A stretch of DNA of 64,000 bases from CAYNVQ01 sp964400735. Lineage in GTDB: Bacteria; Acidobacteriota; Aminicenantia; Aminicenantales; Aminicenantaceae. Location: positions 62,001 through 126,000 of the forward strand of contig CAYNVQ010000003.1 of the NCBI GenBank assembly GCA_964400735.1, written 5' to 3'. The position numbers and the translations under genes were made by a program. The notes under the pieces were generated by a model, which made no database searches, was not told the DNA's origin, and saw only the letters and a program-made list of their open reading frames with translations. Below, in pieces: positions 7,673 through 16,066 of this stretch (positions are counted from its first letter, which is position 1; every line of letters starts with the position of its first letter).

Positions 7673-10600
7673 ATGAGTAAAAAATTCACTCAAATGATTA
7701 TCTGGGTAGCCGTCTTCTGTATCATTTGGATGGGAGTGTTTTCGACGGTCAGGGCTCAAGGACCCCTTGCCACCAATGACCTGAACATTTTCCGGTGGCG
7801 CCATATCGGCCCTTGGACCTTTTCAGGCCGCATAACGGATTTTGCCGTGCCCAAAGGGCAGAGCCTGGTTTATTATGTGGCTACAGCATCAGGAGGTGTG
7901 TGGAAGACCGAGGACGGGGGAATACATTTCGAATCCATATTCGACAAATACGGGCTCATGAGCATCGGAAATATCGAAGTGGCCCCCTCGGACCCGGACA
8001 TCGTCTATTTAGGAACAGGCGAAGCCATGCATGCCCGGTCCAGTGCCCATGGAAACGGGATGTGGAAATCCACCGATGCCGGCAAAACATGGAAGCATAT
8101 CGGGCTGGAGCAGAGCTATTTCATTCCTAAAATCGCCATTGATGATAAAAACCCTGATATCGGTTACGTGGCCACAGAGGGAAAACTTTATGAGAACGAA
8201 ATGGACTGTCAGAGAGGATTGTACAAGACCACCGATGGCGGAGAAACTTGGGTCCAGGTCCTCGATTTAAAAGACAGGGGAGTGGGCGACTTCGTGATCG
8301 ACCCTAACAACTCTGATATCATCATCGCCGGAGCCTATAAGACTTACCGGCGGACCTGGACATTTATCGACCGTCAGGAAGACAATCACTTCTATAAATC
8401 CATTGATGGCGGAACGACATGGAAAAAGCTGACCGAAGGCCTTCCCTTGGATGTCAAGAGCGGATGGAATGGTATAACCATCTACCCCAAGGATGCCAAT
8501 ATCGTTTACATCCGTTACGATGAGGAGGTGAATGTCGGGCTGAGCGAGCGGGAAGGAGCGGCCCGATTTCGGAGCGGGAATGTTTTCAAGGATGGTTACT
8601 ACTTCAACAAATTCAAAAGTTACAAAATTCATCCAGACATCCAAAAAATGGTGAAGTTCGAGCCGATTTCCGCAGAGTCGGAGAACGATTTAGCCGAAAA
8701 GCTGAACGAGCTTGTTGAAGATGAAGGATTCCGGGAAAAAATCGGTATAGATATGGAAGCCTTCAATGCCAAAGCCCGGCAGATCTATAAGAAAAATGAC
8801 GAAATCATCGCCAGCATCGACGAGATCGAAAGAACCCTCAAAAGGGAAGAGGAACAGAAAGCCCTTCGTGCAGAGGTCAACCGGATCCTTTTGACTTCGT
8901 TTTTCACCGGTTCGGAGGGGATCTCGATCTCTGAGGGGAGCTTTAACGTGACCGACCCAGAAAAAGTGAAGATCAACGCCGATTTCGAGAAACAGGTCAC
9001 CTTCGATCCCGAGAAGATCAAGGATGTAAAAGATTTGGCTCAGAGGGCCAACGATTTGGTCACCGATCCCAGGCTGGCCGAAAAGCTCGGCGTCAGCCTC
9101 AGGAGGTTCGCTCAGACAGCTAAGAGGGTCTTCAAGGATGACAAAGATTTTGTGGCCCGGATAGAGAAGATCGATGAGAGCATCCCGGAGTTGGAACAGA
9201 CCACGGGCCGCTGCCAGACCGTCAACAGGTATATCCTCCAGATTATCTATGCCGATGCCCTTGCCATCATGGAGCCGATCAAAAAAGCAGGAGTGGTCTA
9301 CCGCTCCGAAGACCAGGGAGAGACCTGGAAACGCATGACGGAGTACGCTCTTGTCGGAGGAAGTGGGGTCGTCAACGATATAGAAGCAGGTTATGCTGGC
9401 AGGATGGAAGTAGATCCCAACGACGAGAAAAAGCTTTATGCTGTCGAGACGATCGTCAAACAATCCGAAGACCAGGGTAAAACGTTCAAGAACGTAGCCT
9501 GGACGGGATGGCACAAGTGCCATGTGGATACCCGTGGGATATGGATCGATCCCCTCAACTCCAACCATATCCTGAATGCCAACGATGGAGGTGTCAGCGA
9601 GACCTGGGATGGCGGCAAGCACTGGTCTCAGAAGGAGACCATCTCCGCCCAGCAGTTTTACACCATCTCGGTGGACAACCAGATGCCCTATAATGTCATG
9701 GGAGGTACACAAGACAACGGTTGCTGGATCGGCCCTTCTCAAAACAGAAACAGCTACGGAATTTATCCGGCGGATTGGACCTATCTCCCCTCCGGTGATG
9801 GGTTTTATGTGGAAAGGAATTGGTGGAACCCGGAGTATATCTATTTTGAGAGCCAGTTCGGATTCTCGAGACGGATGAATTTCAAGACCGGAGAGATGGT
9901 CAGCCTTTCCAAGAGAAATTCGGACGAAGAGAGAGCCGAGGGAAAACCTGAACAGAGATACCAATGGAATTCACCCATTGTCCTCTCTCCCCACAATCCA
10001 GGAATCGTGTATATTTGTTCTCAACACGTGCATATGTCAAGAAGCCGAGGAGATGAAGACACCTGGATCACGATCAGCCCAGACCTGAGCAAAAACAACA
10101 AAGAGAGAATCGATCAATCAAAACTGACCAACCTCCAGTATGCGACTATCACCACATTTGCCGAATCGCCAGTCAAGCCCGGGGTGTATTGGGCCGGAAC
10201 GGACGACGGAAATCTGCAAATGAGCACGGATGGTGGCGAGACCTGGCAGAATATCACCGCCCAGTTCTATGAGAAAGACGGAAAAGCGAAAAAGAATATT
10301 CAGGGGACCATGATTCCTTACGATCGTTGGGTAACAAAAGTGGAACCCTCTTCCCATGATTTGAAGACTTGCTATGTCACCTATTCGGGATACCGTACCC
10401 ATAACGAGGACAACTCCTACGTTTATGTAACCCATGATTTCGGCAAGACCTGGGAAGATATCAGCGGCAGCATGATGAATCCGGTCAATGATATCGAAGA
10501 AGATCCTGACAATCCGGATGTTTTGTATCTGGCGACAGATTATGGCGTTTTTGTTTCAGTGGATAGAGGAAAAAATTGGCTGGAGATGTCCTCCTCCGCC

Positions 10601-11122
10601 CCCGATGTTATAATCATGGGGCTTGCCATCCAAGAAAGGGAGAGAGATCTGGCCATCGGTACCTATGGAAGAGGCTTTTACATCGCCGATATATTCCCGT
10701 TCAAAGAATTCAAGCTCGAGGTGTTTGACAAAGATGCCTATCTTTTCGAACCGCAGAACGTGATCAAGTGGCAGATGCTGGAAAGGAGAGGATCACAGTA
10801 TGGAGAATTTGCCCGGACACCCAACCCCCCCAACCAGGCAAACATCTACTATTATTTGAAGGACAAGACTGATAATGTCGAGCTCGTGATTAAGGACCTG
10901 GAAGGAAAGGAGATCCAGAAACTCACCGGGAGTGGAGGAAAAGGCCTTCATAGCATCAGATGGAACTTGAGAAAAACGCCTGATCCGGAGCAGGAAGGAC
11001 AGCGAAGACGAAGATTCGGTCAAGAGGTGGAAGCAGGAATCTATAAGATTACCTTGATGGTCGACGGAAAAGAGGTCACGACCGCAGAACTTGAAGTTGA
11101 GGATGATCCCCTGCTGAGATAG
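7673..11122 (+). CDS. Exported sortilin/VPS10-type Asp-box beta-propeller protein (annotated in relatives as BNR glycosyl hydrolase)
   Basis: This 1149-aa exported protein starts with a signal peptide (residues 1-29, hydrophobic core then VRAQ). A strong Shine-Dalgarno AAGGAGG (7662-7668) fixes the start. About ten Asp-box motifs (S/T-x-D-x-G-x-T-W), for example STDAGKTW, TTDGGETW, SIDGGTTW, STDGGETW and THDFGKTW, mark two stacked propellers like those of sortilin and xyloglucanases. A helical insert at roughly residues 325-535 interrupts the propeller and contains two copies of a ~60-residue segment. The C-terminus is a FlgD/Ig-like strand-rich domain. Substrate and catalytic residues cannot be assigned; the hydrolase label of relatives is not supported by any motif here. 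The gene stands alone. Confidence 0.82.
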   Translation: MSKKFTQMIIWVAVFCIIWMGVFSTVRAQGPLATNDLNIFRWRHIGPWTFSGRITDFAVPKGQSLVYYVATASGGVWKTEDGGIHFESIFDKYGLMSIGNIEVAPSDPDIVYLGTGEAMHARSSAHGNGMWKSTDAGKTWKHIGLEQSYFIPKIAIDDKNPDIGYVATEGKLYENEMDCQRGLYKTTDGGETWVQVLDLKDRGVGDFVIDPNNSDIIIAGAYKTYRRTWTFIDRQEDNHFYKSIDGGTTWKKLTEGLPLDVKSGWNGITIYPKDANIVYIRYDEEVNVGLSEREGAARFRSGNVFKDGYYFNKFKSYKIHPDIQKMVKFEPISAESENDLAEKLNELVEDEGFREKIGIDMEAFNAKARQIYKKNDEIIASIDEIERTLKREEEQKALRAEVNRILLTSFFTGSEGISISEGSFNVTDPEKVKINADFEKQVTFDPEKIKDVKDLAQRANDLVTDPRLAEKLGVSLRRFAQTAKRVFKDDKDFVARIEKIDESIPELEQTTGRCQTVNRYILQIIYADALAIMEPIKKAGVVYRSEDQGETWKRMTEYALVGGSGVVNDIEAGYAGRMEVDPNDEKKLYAVETIVKQSEDQGKTFKNVAWTGWHKCHVDTRGIWIDPLNSNHILNANDGGVSETWDGGKHWSQKETISAQQFYTISVDNQMPYNVMGGTQDNGCWIGPSQNRNSYGIYPADWTYLPSGDGFYVERNWWNPEYIYFESQFGFSRRMNFKTGEMVSLSKRNSDEERAEGKPEQRYQWNSPIVLSPHNPGIVYICSQHVHMSRSRGDEDTWITISPDLSKNNKERIDQSKLTNLQYATITTFAESPVKPGVYWAGTDDGNLQMSTDGGETWQNITAQFYEKDGKAKKNIQGTMIPYDRWVTKVEPSSHDLKTCYVTYSGYRTHNEDNSYVYVTHDFGKTWEDISGSMMNPVNDIEEDPDNPDVLYLATDYGVFVSVDRGKNWLEMSSSAPDVIIMGLAIQERERDLAIGTYGRGFYIADIFPFKEFKLEVFDKDAYLFEPQNVIKWQMLERRGSQYGEFARTPNPPNQANIYYYLKDKTDNVELVIKDLEGKEIQKLTGSGGKGLHSIRWNLRKTPDPEQEGQRRRRFGQEVEAGIYKITLMVDGKEVTTAELEVEDDPLLR

Positions 11123-11672
11123 GGGCCGTATGGAGTTAGCGAAGCGTCAGCCTTTTTCTCAAGGATTGTGCCTGGGGTGAGGATTCGTGAGGAGGGGATA
11201 TGCCTTCGATCTCTTCAGCAAGCATCCCTGGAATTTAGATGGGAATGAGGGTTTGGAGGGGGATCTTGCTCAGCCCCGTGATGGCGGATCAGTGAGGTTT
11301 GCCCATGGTCTCGATTTTTTCTGGAAGTATCTTCAACTCACCGCTTTTCTCGGCGGCTACGGAACCGCGCATGGCCAGTCTGAATTCCTGCAATCTTAAC
11401 TGTGTTAGTCCGGATCCCACCCCTTTGATTTTTTCGTGCTCAATACATCCTCACTGCCCGATTTTGTCGGGTTCCCTCGAATAGCGGCTTGGAAGGCTCA
11501 GTCTTCCGAAGTCGTTCAATCCCTCCTAATGCTCTGTTCTGTAGGTGACTGATATGTCGTCATGGTTTTGTAGATGGTCACATTTTTTCTAATTTTTTCA
11601 AAAAATGGGCCTGATGAGGTATAATACTCAATATCTTAAAATAAAATTAGACGAGTGAGTTGAATAGAAAAG
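11123..11672. other. 550-bp intergenic region without a recognisable gene
   Basis: No frame here has a homologue I recognise. A small perfect hairpin (CCCGA/TCGGG around 11457-11471) has no T-tract and is not a good terminator for the propeller gene. Near the end a TATAAT box (11620-11625) is listed separately as a possible holB promoter. Confidence 0.5.
11601..11625 (+). promoter_or_regulatory. possible promoter of holB-ricT
   Basis: A perfect TATAAT at 11620-11625 lies 47 nt before the holB start. The -35 region is poor (TTCAAA at 17 bp spacing). It is the only promoter-like site before the operon. Confidence 0.4.
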
Positions 11673-12662
11673 ATGGCGTTTAAAGATATTGTTGGAAATG
11701 AAGGAGTGAAAAGAATCCTGCAGAAGGCCCTCAAGCATAAAAAACTCCCTAATTCCATTCTTTTTGCAGGCCCCGAGGGAATCGGGAAGATGGAGGCGGC
11801 CTTGGTCGTGGCCAAGGCTCTAAACTGCCTGAAAAAGTCATCGGATGCCTGCGAAGACTGTGCGCATTGCCACGCGATTAACCATAAGAATTTTCCCGAT
11901 GTTATGGTCCTGTCCCCTGCTAAAGAAGTGTTGAAGATCGAGCAGATGAGATTTTTAAAAGAGATGGCTCATTTAAAACCCATGGCCGGAAAAAAAAGGA
12001 TTTTTGTCGTCCAAAATGCTGAAAAGATGAACGAGGAAGCCTCAAACTCTCTGCTAAAGGTACTGGAGGAGCCTCCCTCTTTTTCCCAGATCATCCTGGT
12101 CACTCCTAATCCCTACAGGATCATCCCCACCATAAAGTCGAGATGTCAGGTTTTTCAATTCTCTCCCATTCCCAAGGAGGAAATAAGGAAGGTGCTGGTA
12201 GCCAAAGGGATCAAGCCGGAGAAAGCCCGGATTCTGGCCCAGCTCGTGGATGGTAATCTCAAGAAGGCCCTTTCCTTGGAATGGGACGAGGTCCAAGGGC
12301 AAAGAAAACAAGCGTGGCATGTTTTCCTGGCATTGCTAAGGAAAGAAAAAGCTTCGCCTCTGTTGCGGCAGCTGAGCATCTCGCGTGGTTCCATTAAAGA
12401 GGAATTGGATAAAATTCTGAAAATTCTCACCACTTTCTGTCGGGATATTATACTCATTAAAGAAAAAGCCGACGCTGGATTTCTGATGAATCCCGATTTT
12501 GAGAAAGAGTTGAGGGAAATCGAACCCTTCATGAGTTTAGATCAAGCCTTCGGCTTTTTATCTTCCGTCGACTTCGCTTTGGCTGGTTTCAGGAAGAATT
12601 TGAACGTCAATATTCTGCTGAGTTCGATCTTTTCTCATTTTTTGGAATGGAGTCATGTCTGA
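11673..12662 (+). CDS. holB: DNA polymerase III delta-prime subunit
   Basis: HolB is a clamp-loader subunit that helps load the beta sliding clamp. The 329-aa protein has the AAA+ fold with a P-loop-like GPEGIGK at about residue 30, a zinc module with cysteines at CLKKSSDAC and CEDCAHC, the EEASNSLLKVLEEPP block typical of delta-prime/gamma, and the SRC motif (IKSRCQVF) that supplies the arginine finger. It overlaps ricT by 8 bp. The holB-ricT (yaaT) pairing is also found in Bacillus, which supports both calls. The Shine-Dalgarno is weak. Confidence 0.92.
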   Translation: MAFKDIVGNEGVKRILQKALKHKKLPNSILFAGPEGIGKMEAALVVAKALNCLKKSSDACEDCAHCHAINHKNFPDVMVLSPAKEVLKIEQMRFLKEMAHLKPMAGKKRIFVVQNAEKMNEEASNSLLKVLEEPPSFSQIILVTPNPYRIIPTIKSRCQVFQFSPIPKEEIRKVLVAKGIKPEKARILAQLVDGNLKKALSLEWDEVQGQRKQAWHVFLALLRKEKASPLLRQLSISRGSIKEELDKILKILTTFCRDIILIKEKADAGFLMNPDFEKELREIEPFMSLDQAFGFLSSVDFALAGFRKNLNVNILLSSIFSHFLEWSHV

Positions 12663-13335
12663 TATCATTTGTGCGATCTCCGAGCGTTCGGGAAAAATCT
12701 TTAGGATAAAAAAGGGCGACCATGATCTGAATAAAGGCGACCATGTCATCATCGATTCTGAGTTAGGTGGCGAATTAGCTGTTGTGGATGATGTGTCGAG
12801 CAAAATTTGCCATTCCCCGAAATTCTCCAAAGATATCGCCAAGTTGATCAGGAAGGCTACCGAGGAAGACATTAAAAAATTTGCCTGGCTTGAAAAAAAA
12901 GAGCAGAGAGCCTTCCAGTTTTGCCTTCAGCGTATCAAGGGCCGTAATCTTACGATGAAACTGGTCAGGGTCCGGTACTTTTTTAACGAAAAAAAGGGGA
13001 TATTTTATTATACCGCTGATGGCCGTATCGATTTCAGGCTTCTGGTGAAGGATTTGGCAAAGGAATTCAAGATGCGCATCGAGATGCGCCAGATAGGAGT
13101 TCGCGATGAAGCCAAGATGATCGGTGGCCTGGGGGTCTGTGGGAGGCCCCTTTGTTGTTGCAGTTTTATGAAAAATTTCGAGCCAGTTACCATTCAAAAG
13201 GCGAAGAAACAGCAGATAGTGATCAATCCCACTAAGATTTCCGGGCTATGTGGGCGTTTGATGTGCTGTTTAGCGTTCGAGGAGGAGACGCGGGGACGCA
13301 TGTATGCCGAGGAAGAAAAAGTTGTTGAGGATTGA
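12655..13335 (+). CDS. ricT: PSP1-domain protein, RicT/YaaT family
   Basis: RicT is known in Bacillus subtilis as part of the RicAFT (YmcA-YlbF-YaaT) complex that binds iron-sulfur clusters and promotes RNase Y-dependent mRNA processing. The 226-aa sequence contains the PSP1 C-terminal domain and the diagnostic cysteine clusters CGRPLCCCSF and CGRLMCCLAFE. Its ATG lies within the holB stop region (8-bp overlap), so the two are translationally coupled. No ricA or ricF homologue is in the window, so the role in this organism may differ. It ends 11 bp from the convergent anti-sigma gene. Confidence 0.9.
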   Translation: MSDIICAISERSGKIFRIKKGDHDLNKGDHVIIDSELGGELAVVDDVSSKICHSPKFSKDIAKLIRKATEEDIKKFAWLEKKEQRAFQFCLQRIKGRNLTMKLVRVRYFFNEKKGIFYYTADGRIDFRLLVKDLAKEFKMRIEMRQIGVRDEAKMIGGLGVCGRPLCCCSFMKNFEPVTIQKAKKQQIVINPTKISGLCGRLMCCLAFEEETRGRMYAEEEKVVED

Positions 13336-13346
13336 AAAGATAGCCT

Positions 13347-13994
13347 CTACGAAACCATGTTGAATTGAACGCGGCTTGAAACGGAGATCAGAGTTCCCTC
13401 GGGGGAGAAGGCTTTAACCTGCCAAGAGTATTTATGGCCCGGGGTGAGAAGGTCCTTTATTTCCTGGGTGAGATTCACAAAGTTATCCTTGGTGTCCGTG
13501 CTCCAGAGCAGCTCTTCTTCATGGTAGATGAAGATTCTGTAATCGACGTCATCGCCTAGCGCCTGCCATCTAAATTCTGAAGGAGCTTGTTTGAGGTTAT
13601 CGATAACTGGGGAAATCAGAGTTATCGATGAGCCTCTGACCAAATCCTCGTTGATAAAGAATTCGGGAGATTCCGTTTTGAACTGAGGCACAATGGCCAA
13701 AGCCACCACGAGAATGATAACTGCTGAAACGGCAGCTAGGGTCCATTGACGGGGAGTGAGGAAAGCATAAACGGATTCCAGCCAGGAACGTCCCGATTTT
13801 TCAGGAGCATAAACATCTTGAAATATTTCACTGCCCTTGGCTTTGATCACACTTATCATCTCGTCTCTCTCTCTCATTTTTTCAAAGCAACGGCTACACT
13901 CGAAGTAGTGGGATTCGAACGCCTCTTTTTGCGCTTCATCAAGCCTGTTATATAAATAATCGTCGATTAGGTCTTCAAATTTGCATTTTTTCAT
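13347..13994 (-). CDS. Putative anti-sigma factor with HC2-type zinc finger and one membrane helix
   Basis: This 215-aa protein has an N-terminal zinc-binding anti-sigma (ZAS, zf-HC2) pattern: Cys4, His29, Cys33 and Cys36 (HYFECSRC). One transmembrane helix follows at about residues 83-104 and then a C-terminal region of about 105 residues that would be periplasmic. It lies 63 bp downstream of an ECF sigma gene on the same strand, the standard arrangement for a sigma factor and its membrane-bound inhibitor. The signal it senses is not visible. The outer domain is strand-rich and Ig-like in appearance (QWRALGDD, YSWQVKAF). Confidence 0.8.
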   Translation of the reverse strand: MKKCKFEDLIDDYLYNRLDEAQKEAFESHYFECSRCFEKMRERDEMISVIKAKGSEIFQDVYAPEKSGRSWLESVYAFLTPRQWTLAAVSAVIILVVALAIVPQFKTESPEFFINEDLVRGSSITLISPVIDNLKQAPSEFRWQALGDDVDYRIFIYHEEELLWSTDTKDNFVNLTQEIKDLLTPGHKYSWQVKAFSPEGTLISVSSRVQFNMVS

Positions 13995-14057
13995 CGTGCC
14001 TTCCTCTCCAAAAGTTTCATGAATTTAGTCGGTTCAGCCAAAAAAAGTTGAAAAAAA

Positions 14058-14558
14058 TCATTCCTTCAGAATTTTCCGGAGAAGTTTTTGGGCATAGTTG
14101 ACCCTTTCGCTGACGCGGCGGGGGGTGATATTCAGTTTTTTGGCCACCTCCTCCCGCGATAAATCTTTGAAATAGTAGAGATAAAGAACTTCTTTGTACT
14201 TGGGTTTGAGTTTTTCGATAGCCCGAGCGATCCACTCCGCCTTTTCTTTATTCTCTATGTTTTCCTCCGGAGATGCATAAGGATTGGGCTCAGGGGCATG
14301 CTTCAAAACTTTGCTCTTGCTTCTGATGAAATCGATAATCCGGCGCGAGGTGATGGTATAGATAAAAGTTCCAATAGAAGATTCCCCGCGAAATTCCCCT
14401 TTTTTGAGCTTCTCGATGACATTGACCATGATTTCGTTCACGACATCTTCCCACTCCGGGGTTTGAACGCCGATGGATTTTTTAACCCTGAAGCTTACCA
14501 CAGGCCGGTATTTAGCGACGATTTCATCCAGGTCGATATCTCTTAATCCTTTTTTCAC
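14058..14558 (-). CDS. ECF-family RNA polymerase sigma factor
   Basis: A 166-aa RpoE-type sigma factor. Region 2 is visible at residues of about 25-80, with the RIIDFIRSK segment that contacts the -10 element, and region 4 at about 110-165, with the helix-turn-helix LSREEVAKKLNITPRRVSER. Regions 1 and 3 are absent, as in ECF factors. The start is GTG at 14558, only 8 nt from a consensus -10 box. The next gene is its likely anti-sigma factor. The promoter resembles the housekeeping type (TTGTCA, TATAAT), so nothing here shows autoregulation by this factor. Confidence 0.9.
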   Translation of the reverse strand: MKKGLRDIDLDEIVAKYRPVVSFRVKKSIGVQTPEWEDVVNEIMVNVIEKLKKGEFRGESSIGTFIYTITSRRIIDFIRSKSKVLKHAPEPNPYASPEENIENKEKAEWIARAIEKLKPKYKEVLYLYYFKDLSREEVAKKLNITPRRVSERVNYAQKLLRKILKE

Positions 14559-14566
14559 TTTGTCCC

Positions 14567-14595
14567 ATTATATAGCCAGATATTGCCGATGACAA
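14567..14595 (-). promoter_or_regulatory. promoter of the ECF sigma operon, apparently leaderless
   Basis: On the minus strand TTGTCA (14595-14590) and a perfect TATAAT (14572-14567) have 17-bp spacing. Only 8 nt separate the -10 box from the GTG start, and no Shine-Dalgarno is present. Confidence 0.62.
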
Positions 14596-14738
14596 GCGCC
14601 GAAATTCTTTCGTTTCCCATCCGTTTGGAGGCAAAGGCCATTAGAAAAGGAATGGTCGCGATTCGATTTTTGAGCGAATCAATCTTTTCTGCAGTTCGAC
14701 GACTAAAATGTTTGGTTATTGGAACCATGGAGGATCAT

Positions 14739-14918
14739 ATGGAGGCCAAAGGACAAGCCCCAATCAAAACAGAAAGTGAGTTGCGATTTTTCGAATTGAT
14801 TGAGAAGAGGATGGCGCAGCAGGGGTTCGAGGTCCTTGAAACGGTGTGCAAGGATAGAAAAAGAACGACTCAATCCAAACAGACGCTTGCCAGTAACTGG
14901 ACGAGCTTTTCCTATTAA
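14739..14918 (+). CDS. hypothetical small protein, 59 aa
   Basis: An ATG at 14739 is preceded by GGAGG (14729-14733) at the ideal 5-nt spacing. The frame gives a charged, soluble 59-aa peptide with a helical N-terminal half (ESELRFFELIEKRMAQQGF) and a basic tail. I recognise no family. It lies 81 bp before the HD-GYP gene on the same strand and could share its transcript. The same frame is open further upstream, but only this start has a ribosome site. It might still be a chance ORF. Confidence 0.35.
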   Translation: MEAKGQAPIKTESELRFFELIEKRMAQQGFEVLETVCKDRKRTTQSKQTLASNWTSFSY

Positions 14919-14999
14919 AAAAAGGAATAAGGAGCCGAAAAAACCACCTGTTCCTTTTTGGGGGAATGTTTTCAATTTATCAACGGATAGGGCGACTAA

Positions 15000-16010
15000 A
15001 TGTATACTTATAGAAGAAAAATGAAACAAAATCGGAACGAACCTACTGCAAAGACAGGCGAACAAAAACCGATCGTTGAATTGGAAACCATCCTTATCAT
15101 CGAAGATGAGCTGGGAATGAAGACTTCCTATTATCCCGGTTTAGCGTGGAATGGAAACAGATCCCCTACCTTCCAAGCGCCGTTTGAAGCCCGGGAAGAA
15201 AGAGAGGACATCCGTCTCTTATCTGATCCCTATTTTGTGAAGGATCCCGTTCAATATAACGGCTTGCGATGGGGCAACCTCCATCTGTCGAGAAAAATGT
15301 TTTCGGCGAAGAACATCCTTCGGAATATTTGCAGAGAGCACTGGAACAACCTTGAAGGGGGTAAATCTCTATCGAAAAAATACTTTGAAGAAGGGCGGGC
15401 TTTTCTCCATTCCAGCCTCCTTTATCTGATTGCTGCTACCGATGGGAACGAAGATACGCTCGGACATTCACAGCTCGTTGCTCGTTACACACTCCTTCTC
15501 ACGAAAGCTCTGGGTATTGACGATAAAGATTTTTCTGTGAATATCGAAAGGGGCGCTCTGCTTCACGATATCGGAAAAATCGGAATTCCGGAATCCATCT
15601 TGAGAAAAGCAGGTCCCTTAACAGAAAAAGAAAGAGAAATCATCAAGGAGCACCCCCTACTGGGATACGAGATGGTTGAAGAATTTCCGTCTTTGCACAG
15701 AGCTTCTAGAGTCGTTCTTTTTCACCATGAAAGTTATGACGGCTCCGGCTATCCCTACGGATTGAGGGGAGAAGAAATCCCACTGGAAGCGAGAATTTTT
15801 TCCATCGCTGACACTTTGGACGCCATAACTTCAGATCGTCCCTACAGAAAAGGGCAGAACTTCCGGGCGGCTTTCGATGAGATTGAACGGTTCAGTGGGA
15901 CTCAGTTCGATCCCTATATCGTTGACGCATTTCTCTCTGTTCCAGAGGAAAAATGGCGGCAGGCCAAGTTTTATTCGGGAAATCCCTTCCCCATTCATTC
16001 GGTCCACTAG
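15000..16010 (+). CDS. HD-GYP domain protein, probable cyclic di-nucleotide phosphodiesterase
   Basis: HD-GYP domains hydrolyse cyclic di-GMP or related dinucleotides using a bimetal centre. This 336-aa protein carries the full set in its C-terminal half: a metal-ligating His in GHSQLVARY, HDIGKIGIP at about residue 188, HPLLG, HHESYDGSGYP (the GYP loop) and the final DTLDAITSDRPYRKG. The N-terminal ~140 residues match no sensor domain I know. A second in-frame ATG at 15021 is an equally plausible start; neither has a strong Shine-Dalgarno. It is a single gene or the end of a small unit with the 59-aa ORF. The output pathway is unknown, as no GGDEF protein is in the window. Confidence 0.88.
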   Translation: MYTYRRKMKQNRNEPTAKTGEQKPIVELETILIIEDELGMKTSYYPGLAWNGNRSPTFQAPFEAREEREDIRLLSDPYFVKDPVQYNGLRWGNLHLSRKMFSAKNILRNICREHWNNLEGGKSLSKKYFEEGRAFLHSSLLYLIAATDGNEDTLGHSQLVARYTLLLTKALGIDDKDFSVNIERGALLHDIGKIGIPESILRKAGPLTEKEREIIKEHPLLGYEMVEEFPSLHRASRVVLFHHESYDGSGYPYGLRGEEIPLEARIFSIADTLDAITSDRPYRKGQNFRAAFDEIERFSGTQFDPYIVDAFLSVPEEKWRQAKFYSGNPFPIHSVH

Positions 16011-16035
16011 GGGCAACCCCTTTCCCCAATTTTTG
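16009..16035 (+). terminator. hairpin terminator after the HD-GYP gene
   Basis: AGGGG and CCCCT (16009-16021) form a tight stem with a 3-nt loop that overlaps the stop codon. It is followed by TTTCCCCAATTTTT. It sits in the 56-bp gap between convergent genes. The T-tract is interrupted, so efficiency is uncertain. Confidence 0.4.
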
Positions 16036-16066
16036 ATTCCTTAGACCAGAGCGTATGTTTTCTGGC

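Noticed and set aside
7349..7804. 151-codon minus-strand frame reading EEAIRRR, as a GIY-YIG nuclease remnant
   Set aside because: No GIY or YIG motif or catalytic Arg/Glu is present, and the frame overlaps the start of the propeller gene. The resemblance is limited to a few residues shared with repeat family 1.
8690..9964. 424-codon minus-strand frame opposite the propeller gene
   Set aside because: It is a shadow of the real gene, which has a signal peptide, Shine-Dalgarno and Asp-box motifs; the shadow has no family features.
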